Below, piece after piece: positions 11,601 to 21,386 of a DNA stretch of 64,000 bases. The translations under genes were made by a program, and so were the position numbers. Within the stretch, counting starts at the first letter, position 1. The number at the start of each line of letters is the position of its first letter. The DNA is from Mastigias papua (lineage: Eukaryota > Cnidaria > Scyphozoa > Rhizostomeae > Mastigiidae). The notes under the pieces were generated by a model, which worked only from the letters and a program-made list of their open reading frames with translations, ran no database searches and was not told the DNA's origin. The stretch is from positions 11,526,428 to 11,590,427 of the forward strand of contig OZ025280.1 in NCBI GenBank assembly GCA_964019165.1. The letters are read 5' to 3'.

Positions 11601-12272
11601 GAAGGGTGACAAGGTCTGCTCTATTTTTAGCCAGAAAAGATTCTTTCACATAAAGACCAACGCCTTCTTTTTTAGGTTTCCCGGATGATTGCTTTTTGTT
11701 AGGTTGTACCCTCTAAGAGACAAGTTTCCCTCATTGACGGTGTTGTCAAGGTGGGTCTCAACGATTCCTATCAGATCATGTTTGTATTGAGAATTGTATG
11801 CTTCAAGTAGAGAGGCACGTATATATTCATGAGCACTAATACTATTTAGGTTCCATGAACAGAATTGTAAGGTTTCCCGATCAGGCCCAGGGTTTTTTTC
11901 AATATCAACGCTTAATAAAATATGTTTATGAATTGTCCATTGCAAGTAAAGCATATAACAAGTTAAGAATGCTGCATATGAATTGCAGTAGATTAACAAA
12001 AGGTCTATAAGCGATTTCCTGTTTATGAGGTAGAAGCTGAGAAAGCAAATTTTTTTTATTAATTCAAGCATACTGAAAAGGACCGACTTAGCTGTTGAGT
12101 ATTTTTCAGCAAAAGTGCGGTAAAAGGAAGAATTGTGGTTAATAGAGTATGAAAATACAGAAAGAGGCAGTACCATGACAGAAAGAAAGATGAAAACCAT
12201 GCAAAATAAGTACAATTGTATAAGTGAGAAGAATGTTGAGAAATTCATGGTAAGCGATGCCTGCTTGCTCAT
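8606..12272 (-). pseudogene. LINE-2: 2A-containing APE-type LINE ORF2, broken
   Basis: Minus-strand ORF2 of a Jockey/CR1-like element. From Met 12272: a hydrophobic leader of ~122 residues with two or three likely membrane segments (about residues 9-44, 64-84, 88-112); 2A-like DIEKNPGP (11883-11906); endonuclease domain (FCSWNLNSIS, GIVETHLD, ITGDFNCRSPQWW, SCIDLIFTDQP); RT (~9345-11018) with NKAHGWDDIS, LDMSKAFDRVWH, AGAPQGSISGP and the catalytic FADD; then a C-terminal helical region with a late TEHNMLFCH motif near 8818. The frame ends at TAA 8606-8608. Breaks: frameshifts near 11646, 11030 and 8940, TAA at 9345, TGA at 8723. Apart from these it is complete, so it is a fairly young but dead copy. 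Confidence 0.88.
11883..11906 (-). other. 2A-like ribosome-skipping motif in LINE-2
   Basis: Encodes DIEKNPGP (residues 123-130 counted from Met 12272), matching the 2A consensus, directly before the endonuclease start DRETLQFCSWNLN. If active, it would release a membrane-type leader from the endonuclease-RT protein. This is a second, unrelated LINE in the window with the same arrangement. Confidence 0.85.
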
Positions 12273-12725
12273 AGTGACTGAAGGACGAAAGAGCCCTATA
12301 GCTGCTCGCCATTGACAAGTATCAAGTAACAGTATATACTGTGGGTCTTCTCAGTCGTATCAAGTGCAATTCTGTGGGCCTATAGAAGTTGGTAGACTTT
12401 CCTCTCCTAATTAGAATAGATACATACATAACTGTACACTTACAGAAAGATACACATAACATAAAAATAAATGTAGATAAACACAAGCTAATGGTTGCGT
12501 ATGCTTCATTATAAGTGTACATCATAGATAATTGACGCATTTCCAATGGGGTGTAGTTTTCAATAACGGAGGTGTTTTTACAGATCAAGTTCAGTCAGGA
12601 CAACAAGGGTGAGCTAATCGACTTTGACATTAAGGCTCCTTTGAAACTATGTGAATAACAACATAGATTAAACAAGTACACCATTATGTTACCCTGCTCA
12701 CTTGAGCCTTAGGAAATCAGACTTA
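12273..12725. other. LINE-2 5' flank, no gene recognised
   Basis: Probably the inter-ORF spacer of LINE-2 if the ORF1 at 13645-14357 belongs to the same element. An 88-codon minus-strand frame (12322-12588) has no recognisable domain and I do not call it. Confidence 0.3.
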
Positions 12726-13430
12726 AGCCATGTTTACACTATACAAACTAACCTAGGTTCGCCCTAGGTTAAAACTAACCTAGGTTATTTTTTGTAATGT
12801 AAACGTCAACTAACCTAGGTTCGCCCCAGGTTAGGTCAACCCACTTTTAGAGGTGGGTTCGCCCTAGGTCAAACCTAGGTTAGTCTTGTTAAAGTATAGT
12901 GTAAACGCAAACCTGGAGCGAACCTGGGTTAGTTTCTCCTCTATGCATGCCTAGTAATAAAATTGTCAGGTACGTTTTAACACAACAGATGAATTCATTT
13001 TATGCTTATCAAATTCCTGTCTTGAACCTGTCATTTAAATATGAATGATGCAAACAAACATTGATATAGTTGCTACTTGGGAAGAAAATGGAATTTTGGC
13101 ATTAATCGGGATCCTAGGTGCTTATCTTAGCTATAGTTGTTCTTCTCATCTCAAAGTAAGTTACTATGGTCATTAATTTCCATATAAGCATCAATCTGTC
13201 TAATTTAATACTCAGAATTTATTTATTTACAAAGTCTCCACCACATTGCTTATACTTCAGCCTTAGTCTTGTGATCTGCACATGCGTTGATGAAAACTAA
13301 CCTGGGTTCGCCCCAGATTGTGTTTACACTACAAACTCTTGTTGCACTAGTGTAAACGTGGCTTCAACTAACCTGGATTAGTTTTAACCTGGGGCGAACC
13401 CAGGTCAATTTGTGTAGTGTAAACAGGGCT
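12726..13430. mobile_element. 705-bp Harbinger-type MITE
   Basis: Ends are inverted repeats of ~45 bp starting AGCCnTGTTTACACTA and containing TTCGCCC-AGGTT. The flanks show a 3-bp TTA duplication (12723-12725 and 13431-13433), as expected for PIF/Harbinger insertion. Inside, the AACCTAGGTT / CGCCCTAGGTT motif recurs several times near both ends (12745-12920 and 13300-13405), giving nested inverted subrepeats. No coding capacity. It sits between LINE-2 ORF2 and the ORF1-like gene. Confidence 0.8.
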
Positions 13431-13644
13431 TTAGGCAACAAACTAAGGTGCCTTTGGATATCTATTGGCTTCTAAAGATGCAGGGAGGATAACAGTTAAA
13501 CAACAAGAAAAGAAAACAAAACAAAGAAAACTAAGCTTAAATCAAGTTTAGAGGGAACAAAAGGACATGAATAAGGACTTATATGTATGAACATGTGAAC
13601 ACAAAATATAGAGCTACTATATAAGGGACATATAAGCAATTAAA
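13431..13644. other. Spacer, nothing recognised
   Basis: Short AT-rich stretch between the MITE and the ORF1-like gene. Confidence 0.5.
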
Positions 13645-14357
13645 TCAAATTTGGGACATTTCCTTTTTCGAATTGAAAAATGTGAAGGAACCATCTTTTA
13701 GTTTAAAGCCAAGTCGGCACTGTATGTCAGCAAAAGCAAAGTCGATATTTGGGTCAGAATTGGCTTTGCTCTTTGTGTCAGAAAGTGGCTTAGATCTCCT
13801 TGGGGTAAGGTCCATAAAGATTTTAACTTTGTCTTGCTCTTTCCCTGCCCTGTAGACAGCTGTTCTGCTTTCCCAGGTAGTAAATTTGACAATCATTGCT
13901 CTGCTTTGCTCTTTTCCATCAGCTGCTGTTTTTATTTTCCCAATACGATGTGCTCTATCGATGCAGTCAGGACTCACTTTACTTTCAAGCTACCTATTAC
14001 TTCCTTAACTTTTTCTACACATTCACTAGCTGACTCAGTTTCCTGCTCTGGCAATGAAATAGTAATAATGCGTAGACAAGAACGACGGGAATACTGCTCA
14101 GCATCATCTAGTTTCTGTTCAAGATTCGCAAAGTGAATGTCATATATTTCACTTTTCTTCTCGAGGGCCTGCACACGTGCTTCAAGTGGCTTGGTTGCCT
14201 TTGCTATTTCAGCTTGTATGCAATCAAGTACTCTAGCCTCCAGTTTTGATATCATACTCTCCATATCATCCTTGGTCAATAGTCCTGATCCTGCTAATGC
14301 TTCATCAACAGCCTTTGTAGTTTGCTTCTCCATTTTCACCACTGATCTAGTCGACAT
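13645..14357 (-). pseudogene. LINE ORF1-like coiled-coil/RRM-like protein
   Basis: Two overlapping-frame pieces form one protein of about 236 residues: Met 14357 to ~13980, then 13977-13645. The first piece has an acidic/basic heptad region (LEARVQALEKKSE, FANLEQKLDDAEQYSRRSCL), the coiled-coil-to-RRM transition seen in L1-type ORF1 proteins. The second has CIDRAHRIG, SRAMIVKFTTWESR and FADIQCRLGFKLKDGSF, matching the RRM/C-terminal part of that family (nucleic-acid chaperone). A one-base frameshift lies near 13977. It is on the same strand and upstream of LINE-2 ORF2, so it is probably that element's ORF1, but it could be from a separate element. Confidence 0.7.
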
Positions 14358-14582
14358 ATGGGCCTAAATGATACAACAGAAAAGCGAGAGTATACTAAGA
14401 ACTAACACGTATCTGACAGAGAGTTATTGTTACCGTACCCTGATGATGACTTCTTACGTACCATATCTTGTTACCCGCAAAGAGACAAATACCCGCAATG
14501 TACGCCAAACAAGCTCCAATATATCATGTATAGCCTCTTTGCCACCATCATCATTATTGCAACTTTCATATCAGCTCTGCAT

Positions 14583-14665
14583 AAAGAAGCTCTGCATATT
14601 ATGTTGGAAAAACCATTGTTTGAATAAACAGGTTCAACATTTGGATATTTCTTTAAGTGTCCAAT
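14583..14665 (+). pseudogene. Penelope-like C-terminal fragment
   Basis: KEALHIMLEKPLF followed, after a one-base shift at ~14622, by NKQVQHLDISLSV. This is the final motif of Penelope GIY-YIG proteins. About 27 codons. Confidence 0.6.
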
Positions 14666-15286
14666 GCCCCCCCCCTTCTTTTTACTATATAATGGTTTGT
14701 CATTCGATTGTCAAATGTGTATACATATGTGTGTTCTATGGATTTCTATTACATTCTGTAAGTAGGCAGGTCAGGTGAATTTTTACTATGTGGCAATTGA
14801 GGAAGATGAAGACAAAAATGAATAGTCATTTGAATTCTCAATAGTTTGGTATTTGAATCACTGAAATCGGATGAGGAATTCGGAAGTTATGTGATTTTGT
14901 AGTTTCACAAAATGAAACTATTTGTCTTAAAACTATTTGCTAGTAATGCCATACAGACAGATGGCCCAAAAATGAGAGCATTTCGTGGCAAAAATGATGC
15001 ATATGTTACAATAACTATTGATAGGAATAAGATACAGCCTCAAAACCTGGATAATATATGGAGCCGCCTTTGCCAGAAAAAATAAGTGGGGTGGGAAGCC
15101 CCAGCAACCACTATTACCATGGCAACAACAGCTCTTATCCTAGCAACAGCTGTGTAACAGTAAAAACGACTGAGAATCCACTAGTAAAATACCTTGAAGT
15201 AACAACAATATATTAAAGTACCAAGAAAGACATCCACCTGCACTATTTTATAACCAAAATCTCAAAAGTCCTGCATCAAAGCATGA
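14666..15286. other. No gene recognised
   Basis: AT-rich; a C9 run at 14667-14675. I see no coding homology or clear repeat structure. Confidence 0.4.
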
Positions 15287-15776
15287 TCAAAAATCCTTTT
15301 TTAAGTCACTCAGTAAAGACAAACTAAATCTGCAATCATCACCATCAGCATAATAACACAATTCATACTTTGTCTGTATTGGGTTCTTTGTATTCAATTT
15401 GTCTATGTTTATCACTGTTGCATCAAACCACTCAGGGAAAGAATCTGCATCTTCTTGTATACTATGCTTCTTGTATACTATGCTTTCAGGATGCTTGAGC
15501 AGGTGTTCCAGATCCTCTTGACATTTCTTTGCCTCTCTTTTTAAACGTGCTTTTTCAAACTTCTTTGCAGCTGCTCTTTTTGGTTCTTTATCCCCTCATT
15601 TCTGTCTGTCACATTCTTTACAATAAAAGTTGATGGGCTTGCTGTTTGCCCTTCAGGAATATGTGTAGCAGGGTTTTTAAGTATGTTTATTCTTCTGATT
15701 TCCATCAAATGGCCAATCATTTGTGTGGAATCAAATTCTATTTTCTTGCTTTGGACTGTGGAGGACTTTTGACAAT
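15287..15776 (-). pseudogene. C-terminal part of a coiled-coil protein, frameshifted
   Basis: The minus strand is open over two joined frames. 15776 to ~15600 reads CQKSSTVQSKKIEFDSTQ... and, after a slip in a GGGG run near 15597, a ~100-codon frame begins (DKEPKRAAAKKFEKARLKRE), continues with FPEWFDATVINIDKLN and KYELCYYADGDD, and ends at TGA 15287. The start is lysine/arginine-rich and helical; the end looks like a small globular domain. It has no Met of its own, so it is missed by start-based searches. I think it is the 3' half of the gene at 16468-16874, split by a LINE fragment. Function unknown. Confidence 0.55.
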
Positions 15777-15939
15777 AATATGACTCTGGTGCTCGGGAAT
15801 TGAGAAGAATGTGGTGGAAGTTTTTATTTTTTTATACACCTGTACTTAATACAAAATACAATACAATATGCAGTACCAAACTGTTACAATTAAAAAAACG
15901 ATGCCATTGGGAGCATGATAGGCATAACTACCCAGTGAC

Positions 15940-16405
15940 CATTTAGCAAAAAGTAATACAGATAAACAGATAATACAAATGCCAAGGACTACACCAAAAT
16001 CCTAGTAGCCCCTCATTAGAGAGGATTAGATAGAAAATCCAGGATGAATCCAAAGTAATAGTAGATTGTGGTATAATACGTGGCAAAATAGATACATGAA
16101 CAATACATAGAGGAATAACTACATGTGTAACTGATAGAGTGATAGAGCAGAGGATGAGGTAGGTAATTTGATATTGTGGTCCTATGAGAAATGCTCTGCT
16201 GTATGAATGTAACAAACTGTTGCTTCTTAAATTTGTGTCAATCCTGGCTGTAAGTAAATCTTTCATCACCGTACAAAAAAGTTCACACAAGAGCTTGATT
16301 TGGTAAATTTGAGATGCTATTTAATTGAAGTACTTCGTTAATCGCACCAAGGAGATCACGCCTTTGTTCACTATAAGCATGGCATTGAAGCAAGAAGTGT
16401 GGTGG
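15940..16405 (-). pseudogene. LINE reverse-transcriptase C-terminal fragment
   Basis: From 16405 the frame HFLLQCHAYSEQRRDLLGAI, NLPNQALV, FLYGDERF has the layout of a LINE C-terminus (HxxLxC...QRRxLL...LLYG). In-frame TGA codons are at 16283 and 16238. It seems to be inserted between the two halves of a coiled-coil gene. A 115-codon frame at 15943-16290 is a different reading frame and not the homologous one. Confidence 0.6.
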
Positions 16406-16467
16406 AATTGAAGCTGTAAATAAAGAAGCTCAATCTTACTCTTCTCTTCTAAGTGCTTTATGTTATG

Positions 16468-16874
16468 TTAAACTTGCTGAGCTGATTTCCATAGTCCCCC
16501 TGCTCTCTCTAGTCTCAAATGCATTTGTATCTTGTGTTTTGCCCTTTTCTCCTCTACCTCCTTCCTCTTTCTTTCACTTTCCAACATTTTATTTCTCTTT
16601 TCCTGCAATATCTTGGCCCTGTTGTCTTTCACCTTTTCCCGGATTGATTTTACATCTGCTCTTGCTTCTTGAAAATACTTTGCTCCTTGTTCCTCTCTTA
16701 AACTATCAAGCCATTTTGATGGTTTGTTATGCATCCACATTATGAATGCTTCTAATGCAACTGTTCTAGCTGAAGGTCTTGTCTTCAGGACTACATCAAA
16801 GACTGCAGAGTCTCTTTCACTGGCCAGATTAGTTGCTGGAACTGTGGTAGCTTGTTTTTGAAATTCACTAGTGT
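16468..16874 (-). pseudogene. N-terminal part of a coiled-coil protein
   Basis: The frame opens at about 16874 (no Met needed: TSEFQKQATTVPATNLASE), then PSARTVALEAFIMWMHNKPS, then a long charged helix (EARADVKSIREKVKDNRAKI, RNKMLESERKRKEVEEKRAK), ending GGLWKSAQQV at 16468. I do not recognise a catalytic domain. Similar coiled-coil proteins occur in many copies in invertebrate genomes and may belong to a transposon, but I cannot name it. Downstream on the same strand the probable continuation is at 15287-15776. Confidence 0.5.
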
Positions 16875-17560
16875 ACGGAAATTCACATACTTTAATTCAG
16901 GGAGAACAAGAGTAACCTATCTGTGTCATTATAATGCTGATAAACAATGAATTCTATGCACAGTAATTGGAATAAACTTCTACTATATAAAGTGTAGTAA
17001 TATTCACCATGAAATAGTTGGCAATCATTCAATTCACCTGTTCTGTAATGTAGGCATGCAATTTTAAAATTCAAATCAGTGTACTCTGTAAGCCTAAGCT
17101 ATCATTCTTGTGTCCTAACATTCTCATCTTAGCTCCTTTCTCCACGTGCATAATGTCTCCATCTCAAATCCCAACTCCCCTAAACGACAGCAACATACTT
17201 ATTTAATTGCTAAATACAGCACCGCGCAGTAGGTGGGCTACCAACAAAACATAATTTCATTGTCAGTGTTCGCTTTTCCTGACACACCTCCCACCTTCAT
17301 CGGCAATGATGATCAATAACTAGACATTGCGAAAGTCTTTTAATCAAGTCTGTGTTCACAGCAGCATCTCATCAAGGTCTATTGAGTCTATCAGGTCTAA
17401 CAAGTCCATCGGGTCTATCATCGGCTTCTTCCGTAGAGTTATGTTCTGGCCTACTTCTACTTTTGTCTAGTCCCGAGGTATCATGAATGGCAAGTTCCAA
17501 AGGGAAAAGCCTTTGAAGCAGTCTTTCACTTATCGAGTGTCATCCTTCTTTTGTGATTAC
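16875..17560. other. No gene recognised
   Basis: Spacer between the coiled-coil fragment and the BEL/Pao fragment. Around 17360-17420 lies a short degenerate CATC/TCTATCAGGTCTA repeat. Possibly part of the BEL/Pao 3' region or LTR. Confidence 0.35.
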
Positions 17561-19263
17561 TCAAAGCAAAGCTCCACGTATATGTCCATCCTTTCTGCAA
17601 ATAACTTTTTCAATTTTGCCTAACCGCCAGTTTGATCTCGGTTGTTTTTCCTCGTAAACTATAGCGATATCTCCGATTGAAATCTCAAATTTTCTGCCCT
17701 TCTTCTTCCAAACAAGTTTATGGCACTCACGCAAATCAAGCAAATAATGCCATCTCCATTGGTTCCAATAGTGCGATAACAATGTCGATAAATATTTCAT
17801 ATGCCGTGTAACTATCGATTTGTCAGCTTTAACTGTGACCAGACTAGAAATTGGTACATCAGGTAAAGATAAAATTCTCCTTGCATGTAACAGATGCGAC
17901 AGGGTAAGAGGCTCATCAAAGTCCTCTACTGAATAGTAAATCAGCGGTCGCGAATGTAACACATAAGAACTGTGTTTACTTCATCATACGTTAAGGAAGC
18001 TCTTCCCAGTGTTTTGCATAAGCAACGTTTTATTTCCTTTACCATTCTCTCTTAATGTCTCCCCTTGCCATGGGATGAGTGATAAGGTGAATCACAATTT
18101 AATTCGATGTTCCGATAAACATGTTTGTAACTTAGTACTTCTTGTCAGCTTATGTAATATGCTACTAACGGTTTTGAGTGTTTTCATGTTATCTGAGTTA
18201 ATAAGTTTTGGTACAACTCTTTGCGCCATAAATCTCCACAAATATAATAAAAAGGTCTCTGCAGACAATTCTGGCACTAATTCTAAATGACAAGCGTGGA
18301 TAGAACAACAGATAAACAATGCTATATAAGTTTTCGTACATTCCTCTTTGATCTTTTCCTTAATGTGTAAAGGTCCGGCAAAGTCAATTCCAATATTCAA
18401 AAAAGGAATACTATCCTCCAAACAAAACTAAGGCAAATCAGAAACAGGAGGCAAATCAGAAACAGGAGGCAAGCTGTAACAACATCCTTCGAATTTTCGA
18501 CAAACTATACAAGTATGAATTACTTTTTGTACGAATTGGCGACCTTTAATAATCCAGTAGTTAGTTCTTACCTCTGCAAGAGTGTCTTAAAAGACCTTTG
18601 TTCAATTGATGTGGAATGAGCCTTTTGTCATTACATGTTTCAGCTTGATATGGCAACCTTCTACTACCAGTTTTGTAAGCAAACTGTCCGGCAGTAACAA
18701 CGCTGGGAATTTGCATTTGTAGCTCAATGAAGTTCATGAAGTTCGTCCCTCACAACGCAAAATATTCCTTTCGTCTGACAATAATCCAAAGTCTTTTTCC
18801 CATTGCTTAAGTTACTTGTCATTGTAAACGTTTGTCTGAATGCCCCTAATCCAAAGTCTCTCTGCCTTTTCAATCTCTTCAGCAGATAATTCAATGTGTG
18901 TTAACTTGTAAGTACCATTGTTCATTTTCTTCTGTACATTTTCCACAAATCGTAAAACTGACGCAGTTATCCTTAAAAGTCCCATTAGTTTACTATAATC
19001 TTCTAACGCTATAACGTTTTCCAATGAAACTTCATTTTGCCTTTCGACACAAAGTAGTACTTTAGTTTCTGACTCCTTTATTTCAGATATGCAGTCCTCC
19101 AGTGGTTCATTTAGAACAGGCTGCTTTGGCCAGTAATCTTGAGGAAGGTGAATCCAAGCTGGCCCCTCCCACCATATCGACTTATTGGCTAAGTTTGCAG
19201 ACGTTGTACCTCTCGATGCTATGTCACTAGGGTTTTCCAATCCAGGACAATATCTCCACATAT
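17561..19263 (-). pseudogene. BEL/Pao retrotransposon, integrase region of pol
   Basis: Minus-strand order matches the end of a BEL/Pao polyprotein: RNase H-integrase linker (PGLENPSDIASRG, WWEGPAWIHLP; 18812-19261); HHCC zinc-binding part (VIHTCIVCRKFEG near 18500); integrase core (18092-18421: NIGIDFAGPLHI with the first Asp, LINSDN with the second); and the C-terminal DUF5641-type domain (17561-17962: LHSRPLIYYSVEDFDEPLTL, GDIAIVYEE). The parts lie in different frames with stops between them. An 18-bp motif is duplicated at 18431-18465. No LTRs recognised. The BEL/Pao protease at 29.4-30.1 kb is on the same strand but far away, probably another copy. Confidence 0.8.
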
Positions 19264-19698
19264 TCCTAGAAGATAAACTTCTGATTTTCTTACCACAAGT
19301 GGCAATATTGTTAAACGGCTTGCAACAATTAGAATAAGCCAGTTACTCTTTGACATAGAATTTGATGAATGCAATTGACCTTTTAAAAGAAACAAAATTT
19401 GATTACATCTGTGGCAGCATATATTAATATATTTCCTAATATTATTCAATTTTCACATTTCAACCAAATTTTTTATATCAGTGGTCAAGTTAGCAATTTG
19501 CTTTCTTCTATGTGACAAGGTTGTCATAAGCATAACAGTAGAACTTAAATTTAAGATATTTACCTTAGTTTTCATTAGTCTCTCTGAAAGCAGGCGCACA
19601 TACAATATTCTACTTAAACAAGTAATGTAATTTCCATTTTCTACTGTCAGATAAACAATTTGTAATAATAGCTATAAAAGTGTTGAATATGTGTTCAA
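19264..19698. other. Decayed BEL/Pao flank, no clear gene
   Basis: Weak pol remnants may continue to ~19450 on the minus strand (NQILFLLKGQLHSS). The rest is unassigned and AT-rich. Confidence 0.3.
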
Positions 19699-20991
19699 TA
19701 GGTTCTATTCACTCTTTGCCACTGCCATTCAACAGCCCCTTCCTTGTTAAAATAGTCTGTGAATTCTTCTCTTATCTTCTTGGCATTCTCTGAATAGTTA
19801 TTTGAAGAAGTAGAACAACCAATTGGCTGAAAGCCTTGACTATTTTCGTTTCCCTTCTCCATGTACCAAGTCTCATTCCAGTTGGTGAATCATCCTCAGT
19901 AAAGTCAAGTGGACAGTAGTCATAAGAAGGAGTTCTGGTTTTAATAGACATTAAAAAATTATGTAGAGCAACAACAGCCTTTGTTATAGCTATTACTCTA
20001 TCTTAAGTAGCAATTAGTGGTTTGTGAAATACACGAAATCTACTTGCTGCAATGCCAAATGCATTTTCAATGATGCAGCGCCCTCTACTCAGTCTGTACT
20101 TGAAAATTCTCTTCTCAGTGTCATGGCTAGTAAAAGGGTACGGCTTCATAAGGTGACATTTTAATCCAAAAGCATCATTAGCCAAAAACACATATGGAAG
20201 GATCTTGGAACCAACTCTAGATTCTCTTGGGATATTCAATGAATTATTTTCAATAGCATGGCCTAGCTTACTATTTGCATACACACTTCCATCACTATGG
20301 CGTCCACTGTCTCCATTATCAACTAGAGTGAATTTATAATAAGCATCACAATCAGTCAACAACACAATACTGTGTGATTTCTTATAATTGAAAAAAGCAG
20401 AACCTGAACCAGCTGGTGCAAACATAACAATATGCTTCCCATCCAAGGCACCACTTGCATTAGGAAAGTTCTATTTCTGTTCAAAGTCATGAGCAATTTT
20501 GTCCATTCTGCAGTTGTTGATGGTGCTTTTAGGTACCCATGCTCAAACACTTGATCCCACAAAATTCCACAGGTTTCAAATATTACCCGCCTAACTGTTG
20601 TTGGGCTAACTCGGTAGCTAGATGCAATGGTTGTGTGAGCCTCCCCAGTTGTCAAGTACCGAAGAGTTATAGCTAAACATTCTCCTGGGCAAAGTGCCTC
20701 CCTCATTTTTGTTGGTTTGAGTTAAATGAATGGTGCAATCCAAGAAAGCAGCTGCTCAAATGTATTTGGTGACATTCAAAAGTACTTGGAAAAGTACTCA
20801 TGGTCAATCAAACTCAATTCATTAACTAATAGATGGTATTCACCCTTTTCTTTTCGTTCTAAGTATATCTGGCATGTCCAAAACATTCCTCTCTTTTTTG
20901 CTATCAGTTTACCTTTAAGTCTACGAAGGTAGTAAAGATGGAGAAGGATTCCGCGGAGCTGTAGTAGATACCATACATTTGCTGCTGCCAT
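19699..20991 (-). pseudogene. HARBI1-like (PIF/Harbinger) transposase, decayed
   Basis: Full-length in outline, on -. N-terminus from ~20991 (KRGMFW, ERKEKGEYHLLVNELS), helix-turn-helix part (LRYLTTGEAHTTIASSYRVS), nuclease core (ALDGKHIVMFAPAGSGSAFF, first Asp; DAYYKFTLVDNGDSGRHSDG, further acidic sites; RGRCIIENAFGIAASRFRVF, final Glu), and C-terminal tail (EEFTDYFNKEGAVEWQWQRV) to ~19699. In-frame stops: TGA 20776-20778 (FRMSP position), TAA 20722, TAG 20471 (a Trp site), TAA 20003. A lost A near 20505 and a frameshift near 19860 complete the decay. HARBI1 itself is a domesticated homologue, but this copy is clearly a dead transposon. Confidence 0.85.
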
Positions 20992-21080
20992 ATTTGTCTT
21001 ACATGCCCTGGAAGACCATCTGCAAAGCTCGCTAAATGGATAATCCTAGTGGATGTTAAACAACGCCTATTGTGAATTGA

Positions 21081-21386
21081 TTATACATGCAGAAGATAGT
21101 CTGACCCCATACACCATTTCAAAATAATTGTACCTATAGGTAAAAGCACCATACCTTGAAACTGCCTACAGGTCTGCTCAAAGGGAATGCAATGAATATG
21201 GGAAGATTGTGCTATACCAACACTACTCCCATCATGACCGAAAGTGTGAGCCAACTCTCTCCATGCATTTAATTTTGCATTTCTTTCCTTGTAGGACTCT
21301 GTGTTGATATCCCACAAACAGCGATATTGTCTGATGGCCTCTAGAAAGAGGTCCTTGTCGACTTCTCCAAGCTGTGATTCAGCCAT
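21081..21386 (-). CDS. MADF/Myb-like DNA-binding ORF of a Harbinger element
   Basis: Met 21386: after a short leader, LFLEAIRQYRCLWDINTESY and AKLNAWRELAHTFGHDG form the start of a MADF (Myb/SANT-like) domain. Harbinger elements typically have such a second protein that helps the transposase enter the nucleus and bind the ends. It lies ~90 bp upstream of, and on the same strand as, the decayed transposase, so it is probably from the same element. The domain is incomplete after ~46 residues and the rest looks unrelated, so a missing intron or decay is likely. Confidence 0.6.
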   Translation of the reverse strand: MAESQLGEVDKDLFLEAIRQYRCLWDINTESYKERNAKLNAWRELAHTFGHDGSSVGIAQSSHIHCIPFEQTCRQFQGMVLLPIGTIILKWCMGSDYLLHV

